DNA from: UBA1794 sp050946375
Lineage (GTDB): Bacteria > Bacteroidota > Bacteroidia > Bacteroidales > Bacteroidaceae
NCBI GenBank assembly: GCA_050946375.1
Contig: JBMNUT010000010.1
Span: 1-64,000, forward strand
DNA length: 64,000 nt
Reading direction: 5' to 3'
Positions 49,378-57,217 of this stretch are shown piece by piece (the first letter of the stretch is position 1; every line of letters starts with the position of its first letter). The translations under genes were made by a program, and so were the position numbers. Below the pieces are notes generated by a model. The model was not told the DNA's origin. It ran no database searches and saw only the letters and a list, made by a program, of their open reading frames with translations.

Positions 49378-50328
49378 CTACAGGTTGTGTTGCGCGGAAA
49401 TCTCCAGCATGCGCTCGATGCAGCGCACGGCCTTACGGGCGATTTCGGGGTCGACCTGAATCTCGGGCGACTCGTCTCTCAGGCAATTATAGAGCTTCTC
49501 CATCGTATTGAGGCGCATGAAGTTGCACTCACTGCAGCCACAGGTGGAATCCTGCGGAGGCGCAGGGATGAAAGTCTGGTCGGGACACTTCTTCTGCATC
49601 TCGTGGAGAATGCCGCTCTCCGTAGCCACGATGAATTCCTTCTGCTCGGGATGGGCCACGGCATACTTCAGCATCGTAGCCGTACTGCCTGCTACGTCGG
49701 CCAGCTTCAGCACCGCGCTTTTGCATTCGAGGTGCGCCATCACCACAGCCCCGGGGTGCGCTTTCTTCAGCTCGACAATCTTCTCGACGGAAAACTGCTC
49801 GTGTACGTGGCATGCGCCGTCCCACAGCAGCATTTGCCGCCCCGTTACGGCATTGAGGTAGCTGCCCAGATTGCGGTCGGGGCCGAATATGATTTTCTCG
49901 TCCTTCGGCAGACTTTCGATAATCGTACGCGCATTGGAAGAGGTGACCACGATGTCGGTGTAGGCTTTCACGGCGGCCGAGGTGTTCACATAGGAGACAA
50001 CCGTGTAGCCGGGATGGGCTTCGACGAAACGGGCGAACTCGTCGCTCGGACAACTGTCGGCCAGGCTGCATCCGGCAGCCATGTCGGGCACCAGCACCTT
50101 CTTGTCGGGACACAGAATCTTGGCCGTCTCGCCCATGAAGTGCACGCCGCACATGACGATGACGGCAGCATCCGTCTTCTGCGCCCACTGCGCCAGCGCC
50201 AGGCTGTCGCCCACGAAGTCGGCCACGTCCTGCAGCTCGGGCCGCTGGTAGTAATGGGCCAGGATGAGGGCGTTCTTCTCTTTCTTCAGTTTTTCGATTT
50301 CGCTTCTGAAGTTATCAACTGTTGACAT
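49378..50328 (-). CDS. nadA: Quinolinate synthase A
   Basis: [4Fe-4S] enzyme that condenses iminoaspartate (from NadB) with dihydroxyacetone phosphate to quinolinate in NAD synthesis. The 316 residues match the family length. LILAHYYQRPELQDVADFVGDSL (21-43), VHFMGETAKIL (62-72) and the pseudo-threefold repeats are present. Cluster ligands are C87 (MAAGCSLAD), C173 (WDGACHVH) and one of the Cys in STCGCSEC (263-268). No nadB or nadC is adjacent within the window. The gene runs leftward away from the candidate replication origin. Confidence 0.96.
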   Translation of the reverse strand: MSTVDNFRSEIEKLKKEKNALILAHYYQRPELQDVADFVGDSLALAQWAQKTDAAVIVMCGVHFMGETAKILCPDKKVLVPDMAAGCSLADSCPSDEFARFVEAHPGYTVVSYVNTSAAVKAYTDIVVTSSNARTIIESLPKDEKIIFGPDRNLGSYLNAVTGRQMLLWDGACHVHEQFSVEKIVELKKAHPGAVVMAHLECKSAVLKLADVAGSTATMLKYAVAHPEQKEFIVATESGILHEMQKKCPDQTFIPAPPQDSTCGCSECNFMRLNTMEKLYNCLRDESPEIQVDPEIARKAVRCIERMLEISAQHNL

Positions 50329-50886
50329 ACATATATTAGTTTATTGTTTTTCTTCTTCTTTCAAAGACTCCAATCAATGATGATAATAATAGCCCTTGGA
50401 AAGTGTGTATAAAAAACACTCATTTTCCTTGTCTTTCCGGGTTATTCCGCCGGATGTGGGGGTTATTATCGCCTTATGAACAGAGCAAAAGTGCCTTATC
50501 TTTTGATAATAAGGGCTGTGGTTTTTCTTATTCACACCCTGTTGATAGGCAGCAAAGTTACTAACTTCTTAGTGATTGGCGGTTAGAAAACGGCAAAAAA
50601 TGCGGTGGATAAGTGAATGAAACCGCCGGGCTAACTTTTTTGGAACTTATGTTTTCGGGGCGGTATATAGACTTTTTCGGAAAAATGAAATGGGAATGAA
50701 ACATCTTTTCCCTGAGTTATCCGCCCGTTTTTCCACTGTTTTTCGAGGGTTTTCAACAGTGCCAGTCTGGGTATGATTTGCCCGTTTGGAGCAAAAAATG
50801 TTCCTCCGGTTAAGCATTTTATAAGGATTTCTCCGTATTTTTACCGCCGTATCACTCATGAGTATATCCTTAAAATTCTTGTAACG
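50329..50886. other. Candidate chromosomal replication origin (oriC): DnaA-box cluster in AT-rich spacer
   Basis: A 558-base AT-rich gene-free stretch between divergent genes. DnaA-type boxes: TTATACACA on the minus strand (50404-50412) and TTATTCACA on the plus strand (50528-50536), both exact TTATnCACA. TTATCCACC is on the minus strand (50604-50612, 8/9) and TTATCCGCC on the plus (50717-50725, 7/9). Further 7/9 sites lie near 50540, 50730 and 50749. A palindrome (ccttatc..gataataagg) is near 50494-50514. Plus-strand genes to the left are C-over-G biased and those to the right G- and T-biased, the skew change expected at an origin read left to right. Confidence 0.6.
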
Positions 50887-52125
50887 ATGAAATATTTTGG
50901 TTTGATTATTCCGTTGTTTTTCTGCTCGGCCCTGCAGGCTGCGCCGCTGACTCAGGCCGAGGGAGACAGCACGCGCAATGACCGCAAGGGGCATCCGGCG
51001 TGGAAACTGAAGAAGAACATGAAGCTGGTGAACGATACGCTCATCGTGGATTTCGCCAACTCTAAGAACAGTCCGCTGGACATTGCTCCGGAGAAGATTG
51101 CGGCCGCCGTCGAAGCCATCCCCGACTCCGAGTTTGCGGGAATCAAGGGGCTCTCTCTCGACGAACTGAAGAACCGCCGTTGGATGGTGGAGGAGCACAA
51201 TCGGGTAAATCATAATCCGTTTGCCGTGTATTTCAACGGGAACTTCATGAAGTCGACCGTCGGGCTCGACGGTTTCTTCCTGCGCAAGGCAAAGCGGGAG
51301 TTTACGCGCGACACCGTGCGCTACAACGGAAAGCTCTACCAGGGCAAGGTGGAACTCTTTTCGCCTCACTATAAACCCGACCTTACGGACCTGGAAGCGA
51401 TACACGAGCGCTACGCTCCGTCGAAGCCGTTGCGCAGCTGCCTGTTTATGGTGGACGGCATTCTGCTGACTTCGGGCCTGAATGATTTCCGTTTCGATAC
51501 ACATTATATAGATAGCGTGGACGTAATCGACCTGAGCGGCGTGCCTCTCCTGGAAAGCGGCGACTCCATCGACGGATTGAGCCTGATACATATCTACACG
51601 CGCAAGTCGCGCATGAAACGGGGCTGGACGGTTTCGTTCGAATTCCCCGACAAGAAATCGCTGGTCCTGAAGCCCTATAACCAGAAGGACGTGAACCGCG
51701 CGGAGAAAACGTTCTTCCTCAACGGGGAGGAAATAGGTACATTTGTCGGAATCGACATACAAGCGCTGCTCAGCGCTGCCGACCGTCGCGTTTCGGTCGA
51801 GGAGAATGCCGTAAAAATCAATTCTTCTGGCTATGCTCCCCGGCTGGTTTCCCTGAAAGAGATAGGCGAACAGTTTCCGGGTACGTCGGCTATCGATCCG
51901 TTGTTCTTCGTGAACGACGTCTTGCTGACGGGCGACCCGGCGAAAATCCGCATCGACGTAAACTACATTCAGAATATCTGTCTGTTCACCTCCACGGAAC
52001 TTGAGTCCTTGGGTGGCGGCGTAGTCAACTGGGGGCACCATACCTGTCCCGTCTCCGTGATTCGTATTTATACGAACGACGAGGAGTCGCAGAAGAAAGC
52101 CCGCCAGTACGCCCACATTCAGTAG
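50887..52125 (+). CDS. Secreted protein with two TonB-plug-like segments, function unknown
   Basis: The 412-residue product has a signal peptide (MKYFGLIIPLFFCSALQAAP). I do not recognise the family as a whole. Two parts resemble the plug domain of TonB-dependent receptors and each other: SCLFMVDGILLTSGLNDFRFDTHYIDSVDVID, then LSLIHIYTRK (~185-245), and DPLFFVNDVLLTGDPAKIRIDVNYIQNICLF, then VSVIRIYTN (~340-400). There is no beta-barrel after them, so this is a soluble or anchored periplasmic protein. The start is the ATG in front of the signal peptide, and earlier in-frame codons lie in the candidate origin. It is single, with a terminator 58 bases after its stop. Confidence 0.6.
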   Translation: MKYFGLIIPLFFCSALQAAPLTQAEGDSTRNDRKGHPAWKLKKNMKLVNDTLIVDFANSKNSPLDIAPEKIAAAVEAIPDSEFAGIKGLSLDELKNRRWMVEEHNRVNHNPFAVYFNGNFMKSTVGLDGFFLRKAKREFTRDTVRYNGKLYQGKVELFSPHYKPDLTDLEAIHERYAPSKPLRSCLFMVDGILLTSGLNDFRFDTHYIDSVDVIDLSGVPLLESGDSIDGLSLIHIYTRKSRMKRGWTVSFEFPDKKSLVLKPYNQKDVNRAEKTFFLNGEEIGTFVGIDIQALLSAADRRVSVEENAVKINSSGYAPRLVSLKEIGEQFPGTSAIDPLFFVNDVLLTGDPAKIRIDVNYIQNICLFTSTELESLGGGVVNWGHHTCPVSVIRIYTNDEESQKKARQYAHIQ

Positions 52126-52182
52126 GTTACTGTTTTCCGTCTCCGGCCCGCCGGCCGGAGGACTGAGCGGCGGTGGTCATAC

Positions 52183-52235
52183 AAAAAACAGCTTGGGGAA
52201 TTGCCGAAAAGCGGCGCTTCTCCAAGCTGTTTTGT
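52183..52235. terminator. Bidirectional terminator between convergent genes
   Basis: aaaacagcttggggaa (52185-52200) is nearly fully complementary to 52218-52233, flanked by A and T runs. A separate stem, ctccggc/gccggag, lies at 52141-52160. Confidence 0.85.
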
Positions 52236-52251
52236 TCAGGGCTTTTTGGTT

Positions 52252-52791
52252 TCAGACGTTCTTGCCTGCTTCGTAAGCCTTCTGCAGGGCCGGCTTTCCT
52301 TCGATGTCGCCCATCTTCCAGTTTCCCGTCCCGTAGATTACGCCCCGCTCCTGCGGATTGTCCAGGCATTCGAAAAAGCCGCGAAACGTCTCGATGGTGC
52401 GGTTCATCTTCTCGTGGCTTTCTTCGGCAGCGGCCAGGATGAGGTAGAATTCCTTGTTCTTCATTTCCGTATAGCGGGCGCAACAGCGGTCGATGAGAGT
52501 CTTCATCTGTGCGCTCATCGTGTAGAAATACACCGGCGTTGCCATCACGATGACGTCGGCAGCCAGCATTTTTTCCACGACTGCCGCCGCGTCGTCCTTC
52601 TGGGGGCATGGTTTCTGATACATGCTGCAGGTGCCGCAGCCCGTGCAGTAGTTGATTTTCAGGTTGTGAAGGAAGATTTTTTCGGCGTCGTGGCCGCTTT
52701 CGAGCGCGCCCCGCAGAAACTCATCGCAGAGACGGTCGGAATTTCCCCCTTTCCGCGGCGAGGAAGAGAGGATAAGTACGTGTTTCTTCAT
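52252..52791 (-). CDS. Flavodoxin-fold NAD(P)H oxidoreductase with a cysteine cluster (Isf-like)
   Basis: The 179-residue product has LILSSSPRKGGNSDRL (5-20, FMN phosphate loop) and YCTGCGTCSMYQKPC (48-62), a compact CxxCxxC(x6)C array as in iron-sulfur flavoproteins. VIVMATPVYFYTMSAQMKTLIDR (~80-102) is the second FMN loop. It probably binds FMN and one Fe-S cluster and transfers electrons; the substrate is unknown. It is divergent from the TrmH-type gene. The shared 130-base upstream region has a -7 element for each gene and a pair of direct repeats suitable for a regulator. Confidence 0.85.
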   Translation of the reverse strand: MKKHVLILSSSPRKGGNSDRLCDEFLRGALESGHDAEKIFLHNLKINYCTGCGTCSMYQKPCPQKDDAAAVVEKMLAADVIVMATPVYFYTMSAQMKTLIDRCCARYTEMKNKEFYLILAAAEESHEKMNRTIETFRGFFECLDNPQERGVIYGTGNWKMGDIEGKPALQKAYEAGKNV

Positions 52792-52829
52792 TGTAGATAG
52801 TGATGTTTATTGTGTGAATAGTCACTCTG

Positions 52830-52837
52830 CAAAATTA
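52830..52837 (-). promoter_or_regulatory. -7 element of the flavodoxin gene
   Basis: taattttg on the minus strand, 38 bases before the ATG. Confidence 0.5.
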
Positions 52838-52864
52838 GCAGAATAAATGCGATTGTGGAAAATA

Positions 52865-52897
52865 CGAATTACGTTTATTCCTACCCGAATTACGTTT
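52865..52897. promoter_or_regulatory. Pair of direct repeats between divergent flavodoxin and TrmH genes (operator candidate)
   Basis: cgaattacgttt occurs exactly twice, at 52865-52876 and 52886-52897, a 21-bp period (two helical turns). It lies upstream of the flavodoxin -7 site and just before the TrmH -7 site tacctttg (52906-52913). Confidence 0.55.
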
Positions 52898-52923
52898 CTT
52901 ATTCTTACCTTTGCAGAAAACGT

Positions 52924-53466
52924 ATGAGAAAACTGAATGTATTGGAAATGGGCCGTATCTCGGCCGCGGAATTCCACGAGGCACGTAAGATACCCCTTGC
53001 CGTGGTGCTCGACGATGTGCGCAGCATGAACAACGTAGGCTCCGTCTTCCGCACGGCCGATGCCTTCCGTGTGGAGCGTATCTGCCTGTGCGGGATTACC
53101 GGCACGCCTCCCCACCCCGACATTCACAAGACGGCGCTTGGCGCGGAGGACAGCGTGGCATGGACGTACTTCCCTACGGCTCTGGAGGCCGTGGCGCAGC
53201 TTCGGGCGGAGGGATACGTACTCTGCAGCGTGGAGCAGGCCGAGGGGAGCACGATGTTGCAGGACTTCCGGTTCGACCCGTCCCGCCGCTACGCCCTGGT
53301 GCTGGGCAACGAGGTGAAGGGCGTGCGCCAGGAGGTGGTAGATGCTTCCGATGTCTGCCTCGAGATACCGCAGTATGGCACGAAGCATTCGCTCAACGTG
53401 TCGGTCACTGCCGGCATTGTCCTCTGGGACGCTTTCCTGCAGTTGCGCGGCGCGCTGGGTATATAG
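52924..53466 (+). CDS. SpoU/TrmH-family RNA 2'-O-methyltransferase
   Basis: The 180-residue SPOUT-fold protein has motif 1 VVLDDVRSMNNVGSVFRTADAF (~27-48), motif 2 YALVLGNEVKGVRQEV (~121-136) and motif 3 LEIPQYGTKHSLNVSVTAGIVLWD (~145-168), the trefoil-knot SAM site. It methylates a ribose 2'-OH on tRNA or rRNA; the target cannot be told from sequence. The start is the ATG at 52924, 11 bases after the -7 element, so the leader is very short. A further upstream ATG lies inside the promoter. Confidence 0.9.
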   Translation: MRKLNVLEMGRISAAEFHEARKIPLAVVLDDVRSMNNVGSVFRTADAFRVERICLCGITGTPPHPDIHKTALGAEDSVAWTYFPTALEAVAQLRAEGYVLCSVEQAEGSTMLQDFRFDPSRRYALVLGNEVKGVRQEVVDASDVCLEIPQYGTKHSLNVSVTAGIVLWDAFLQLRGALGI

Positions 53467-53518
53467 GCAAAAAGTGGCGGCGGAATTCGTGGAAAGTGCC
53501 TGCCGAAAAATTGCGAAG
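53466..53518. repeat. 22-nt-type degenerate repeat block between convergent genes
   Basis: ggcaaaaagtggcggcggaattc, gtggaaagtgcctgccgaaaaa: two units filling the gap between the TrmH and DUF4294 genes. Confidence 0.55.
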
Positions 53519-53523
53519 GGCGG

Positions 53524-54174
53524 CTACAGCTGGTAGTTTGTGACGAGAGTGATGACCCGCTCGGTAAGTTTGTCTTCTCCTTTCTTGTCGTACCTCTTTT
53601 TCAGACTTGCCCCGAATACGGCGGCAAAACTCTGGTAGAATTTGGCCCGGAAGGAGCCGACGAAGGCCTTGATGATGTCGTACGAGGGCGAGGCGCACTG
53701 CCTGTCGACCATTTTGATGAGCAGTTTTCCCTGGCTGAAGGTGAGTTTCTTGAACATGGGCTTGTATTGGTCCATCAGTCCGTCCTCCACCCGTTTGATG
53801 TGCTTGAGGCGTTCTTCCTTGCTCATGCCGTCCATGTACTCATACGTCTCGATGATGATGTTGTTAATCATGACGGAAAGCGGATAAACCTTCTTCACGT
53901 TGCGTACAAGTTTCATATACTCGCGCCATTCCTTATTGTTCTTGAATTTCAAGGGCGGGTAGATGTATACATTTCTGAGCTGGAAAAACGGGATAGTGTC
54001 GCCTTCGTAGATGCACAGTTCCGCATGGGTGTAAAATTGGCGCTCGAAAGCCTTTTTCCTTTCGTAGGCTTCATCGATGACCCCTTCTTCGTTTTTTTGA
54101 GCTTTGACCGTAGAAAACGAAGAGAAAAGCAAGAGGATAAGGAAGCAAAAGAACGGTGCAATTCTCGTTTTCAT
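53524..54174 (-). CDS. DUF4294-family exported protein
   Basis: The 216-residue product has a signal peptide (MKTRIAPFFCFLILLLFSSFSTVKAQ). The body matches what I recall of DUF4294: EGDTIPFFQLRNVYIYPPLKFKNNKEWREYMKLVRNVKKVYPLSVMINNIIIETYEYM, then KLTFSQGKLLIKMVDRQCASPSYDIIKAFVGSFRAKFYQSFA. The family is widespread in Bacteroidetes and of unknown role; a link to envelope biogenesis is only a guess. The start is ATG 54174 because it begins the signal peptide. It is convergent with the TrmH gene. Confidence 0.8.
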   Translation of the reverse strand: MKTRIAPFFCFLILLLFSSFSTVKAQKNEEGVIDEAYERKKAFERQFYTHAELCIYEGDTIPFFQLRNVYIYPPLKFKNNKEWREYMKLVRNVKKVYPLSVMINNIIIETYEYMDGMSKEERLKHIKRVEDGLMDQYKPMFKKLTFSQGKLLIKMVDRQCASPSYDIIKAFVGSFRAKFYQSFAAVFGASLKKRYDKKGEDKLTERVITLVTNYQL

Positions 54175-54329
54175 GGCGGCAAATGTAGTGTTTCTACTTG
54201 GAATTAGGTTCAATTCGCTGAAAATAAAAATCATAATAGATGTGCCCGAAGTTATAATTTACAAAACTTTTAAATTCGTTTCCCCTTGTTTTGGCGTAAA
54301 TTATGAAATCCCTCTCTTCAAAAGTACTT

Positions 54330-54392
54330 CCGGCGAGCTGAAAAACATGCAAGATTTCTCGAAAAAAGTCTTGCAGCATTTTTTTAAAGGAA
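54330..54392. repeat. 22-nt-type degenerate repeat block (AT-rich variant)
   Basis: gagctgaaaaacatgcaagatttctcgaaaaaagtcttgcagcattttttt: two units of the same flavour as 980-1050 at the other end of the window. The rest of 54175-54466 is AT-rich without a gene. Confidence 0.55.
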
Positions 54393-54419
54393 TGTAGTCT
54401 TTTTTGTCGGCGAAATACT

Positions 54420-54427
54420 TATTTTTG
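54420..54427 (+). promoter_or_regulatory. -7 element for the BspA-like gene
   Basis: tatttttg, 39 bases before the ATG at 54467. Confidence 0.5.
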
Positions 54428-54466
54428 CAATTGTCTGAATAATAAACAAAAAACAAATCAACTATT

Positions 54467-57115
54467 ATGAACAGAAAATTACAACGTATTTTTGTATTAG
54501 CCCTGCTTGTAGTGTTTGGGACTTGTCTGCGTTCGCAAGCAGCCGTGGGGTATAATTATGACGTCTGCATTGGCGGAATTTATTATAAGCTCAATTCGAC
54601 GAACAAGACGGCCAGCGTGACTTTCATACAGCAGTTGGTGCAGCGTCCGATGGATCCCCATATGCCGGTAGAAATAATCTATAAGTCGGATTATAAAGGC
54701 AGCGTAGTGATTCCCAAGACTATTGAGGTAGATAATCCCATAACCGTTGCCGTAGAAAAGGAAGAATACACCGTGACGTCCATCGACCACCATGCCTTCT
54801 ACGAATGTACGGGGCTTCGGAGTGTCGTAATACCTGCCACGGTCACGTCTATTGGCGCCAATGCATTCGAAGGATGCACCATGTTGTCATCCATCGATAT
54901 GCCTTTTACTATGGAAAGCATCGCAAGTAGAGCTTTTTACGGCTGCAGAAATGCGAAACTCGTTTTTCCGAAAGTCGTGAAACTGGGTACCGATGCGCTT
55001 ACGGACAGTAAGATCAGCGTAGGAGTGGAAGCCTACGGGCTCTGCTTCGTGCCGGATAAGCAGACAGGCACGGCCATGCTCATCGCAAAGGATATGGACT
55101 TCGACGAAGAAGGAAACGTGATTTACAACCGGGATGCCAAGTATGAAGGTGATTTGCGCGTAGGCGGTACTTATTCCATCAACCAGAATACAGAGAGTTA
55201 TCGGCTTGTTTCCATCGATGACCATGCGTTTACGAATTGCGAGGTGAACAGTCTGTATTTGTACCCAAGCGTTACGGAGATAGCTCCCTCGGCTTTTGAA
55301 AATGCGCACATAGTCAGTGTCTTGTTTACTTCTCCGCTTAAGTCGTATGAGGCCTTTGCGCAGTCGGAAATAGAGCGCATCTTTACGGCTTCTTCCGAGG
55401 TGAAAAAAGTAGCATCCTGCGTTGCTTCTTCCTCGTGCGAGGTGCTTTCCATCGAGCCGGAGGTTACGAAAATCATCCCTTACCTGCGTGGAGTTTCGTT
55501 TTATGCCCGGAGCAGCAACAAGTACATGACAATCAATAGCGCCTATGGCGTAGAGTCTACTGCTCCCCTGCGCGTGGGTGACGACGGATTTTACTTCTTC
55601 AAATTGAACTACATGCAGCCCGATACGGAAGGAAACGTGTGGGTTGATTATTCGATTGAGGGCTGTCCGATGAATTTAACCCATGATGTGACGTTTACTA
55701 CCGCACCTTTTAAGGCCTCGGTGCAGATGGTGGAACAGACTCAGACTTCCTTTTCTTTCAAAGTGACAGTGTCTGAAGACGAAACGTGGGCGCTTGAGCG
55801 GTTAGTATTCGACGGAAAAGAAATAAGTAATGGGGAATTGCTGGAATATTCGGATCTTTTCCCGGGTGTATATTACATGAGTGGAATGGCTTATTATGAT
55901 GAAAACGATATTTCGGCCTGGGTAGATAAAGATGAATATGAGACTTCTTTCCCGTTTTCTAAGAATGTATCTACGAAAGATATAACTTTTGAACTGGTGG
56001 ATAAGCAGGTCGGCCCGACGAGTGTTTCGGCTTTAGGAAAATATGAGGCAGGCAATGCCAACGTGACGGGTACGAAGCTGGTTTGCAACGGCATCGTTTC
56101 CGAAACGAACCGACTGGATATGACAGGTTTGGAGCCGGGTAAGAAATATACGGCACGCTATGAAATCTATGTGGACGACAGGCTGTACAGAGGATTGGAC
56201 TGGGCTTTCACTACCGACACGGTGGCTTTCGTGACGCTTCCGGCGCAGGCTGTGTCGAATACGTGCGCCATTATCGCGGCGGAGTGCAACATCAGCGAGA
56301 AGGAGACGGCCTGCGGTTTCGAATGGCGGCGCATCGATGCGCCCGACCTGGTACCTTCTACGTTCAGCCCCACCTTCGTGGCCGACAGTACGCTGGCAGG
56401 TCGCCTCGAGGGACTGAGCCCCAATACCTATTATAAATACCGTCCTTATTACTATTGTGCGGCAAACGATACTTATTACTATGGCGAGTGGATTGGTTTC
56501 GGTACGGCCGATGCGTATGTTTACTTCGAGCCGGTGGTTTATACTTCTTCCGACCCCGTGGTGGAGGGTACTACCGTCCGTCTGCAGGGACGTGCCCTGG
56601 CCGGTTCGGAAGCCGTGGCGGAACAAGGTTTCGAGTACTGGAAGGAGTCGCTTCCGTCCGCTCCGATGACGCGTACTGCGGGCGGAGTGCAGGTAGTTCT
56701 GGCCAGCGGTCAGACGATGGAGGCTACGCTCGAGGGTCTGGAGCCCGGCACAACGTATGCTTACCGCGCCTTTGTCACCACCTCGCGGGGCACTACGTAC
56801 GGTGCGACGTACCACTTCTCTACGCCTGTGCTTACGGCTATCGGGGAAACCTTTGCCGATTCCGGCGAAAAGTGCCTCGACTTTTCGGTGAAACAGTCCG
56901 GACAAGTGGAGATTTGCGTTTCCACTCCTCCGGCTGCGCAATCCTGTGCATACAGACTGGTTTCGATAGGCGGGCAGATGATTGCCGGCGGCATGGTGCC
57001 GGCCGACGGGCAATGGTATCCGCTGGCTGAGGGCCGCACTTTGCCGGCTGGCCTGTATGTGGTGACCGTTTCCGACGGCGTGCGGCAGCAGTCGAAGAAG
57101 ATGGTCGTTGAGTGA
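54467..57115 (+). CDS. BspA-like leucine-rich-repeat surface protein with FN3-like domains and T9SS tail
   Basis: The 882-residue product has a signal peptide (~1-26). LRR_5/BspA-type repeats lie at ~95-170 and ~235-330 (ITSIDHHAFYECTGLRSVVIPATVTSIGANAFEGCTML, VSIDDHAFTNCEVNSLYLYPSVTEIAPSAFENA). Three or four fibronectin-type domains follow (~400-790, e.g. TGLEPGKKYTARYEIYVD, GLSPNTYYKYRPYYYC and GLEPGTTYAYRAFVTTSRG). A C-terminal sorting domain ends LPAGLYVVTVSDGVRQQSKKMVVE. BspA-like proteins mediate adhesion in oral and gut bacteria. There is no enzyme motif. It has its own promoter and terminator and looks monocistronic. Confidence 0.82.
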   Translation: MNRKLQRIFVLALLVVFGTCLRSQAAVGYNYDVCIGGIYYKLNSTNKTASVTFIQQLVQRPMDPHMPVEIIYKSDYKGSVVIPKTIEVDNPITVAVEKEEYTVTSIDHHAFYECTGLRSVVIPATVTSIGANAFEGCTMLSSIDMPFTMESIASRAFYGCRNAKLVFPKVVKLGTDALTDSKISVGVEAYGLCFVPDKQTGTAMLIAKDMDFDEEGNVIYNRDAKYEGDLRVGGTYSINQNTESYRLVSIDDHAFTNCEVNSLYLYPSVTEIAPSAFENAHIVSVLFTSPLKSYEAFAQSEIERIFTASSEVKKVASCVASSSCEVLSIEPEVTKIIPYLRGVSFYARSSNKYMTINSAYGVESTAPLRVGDDGFYFFKLNYMQPDTEGNVWVDYSIEGCPMNLTHDVTFTTAPFKASVQMVEQTQTSFSFKVTVSEDETWALERLVFDGKEISNGELLEYSDLFPGVYYMSGMAYYDENDISAWVDKDEYETSFPFSKNVSTKDITFELVDKQVGPTSVSALGKYEAGNANVTGTKLVCNGIVSETNRLDMTGLEPGKKYTARYEIYVDDRLYRGLDWAFTTDTVAFVTLPAQAVSNTCAIIAAECNISEKETACGFEWRRIDAPDLVPSTFSPTFVADSTLAGRLEGLSPNTYYKYRPYYYCAANDTYYYGEWIGFGTADAYVYFEPVVYTSSDPVVEGTTVRLQGRALAGSEAVAEQGFEYWKESLPSAPMTRTAGGVQVVLASGQTMEATLEGLEPGTTYAYRAFVTTSRGTTYGATYHFSTPVLTAIGETFADSGEKCLDFSVKQSGQVEICVSTPPAAQSCAYRLVSIGGQMIAGGMVPADGQWYPLAEGRTLPAGLYVVTVSDGVRQQSKKMVVE

Positions 57116-57153
57116 GCCACGGGGCTTTTGCCCTGCTGGCTGCGTGCATAATG

Positions 57154-57197
57154 AAATCCGCCGGACAAGTTTTCAGCATCTTGTCCGGCGGATTTTG
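57154..57197. terminator. Terminator between the BspA-like gene and argS
   Basis: Perfect 16-bp stem: aaatccgccggacaag (57154-57169) and its complement at 57180-57195, then ttg. It serves the convergent argS too. Confidence 0.9.
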
Positions 57198-57217
57198 TAT
57201 AGGGTTGTGCCTGGGTT

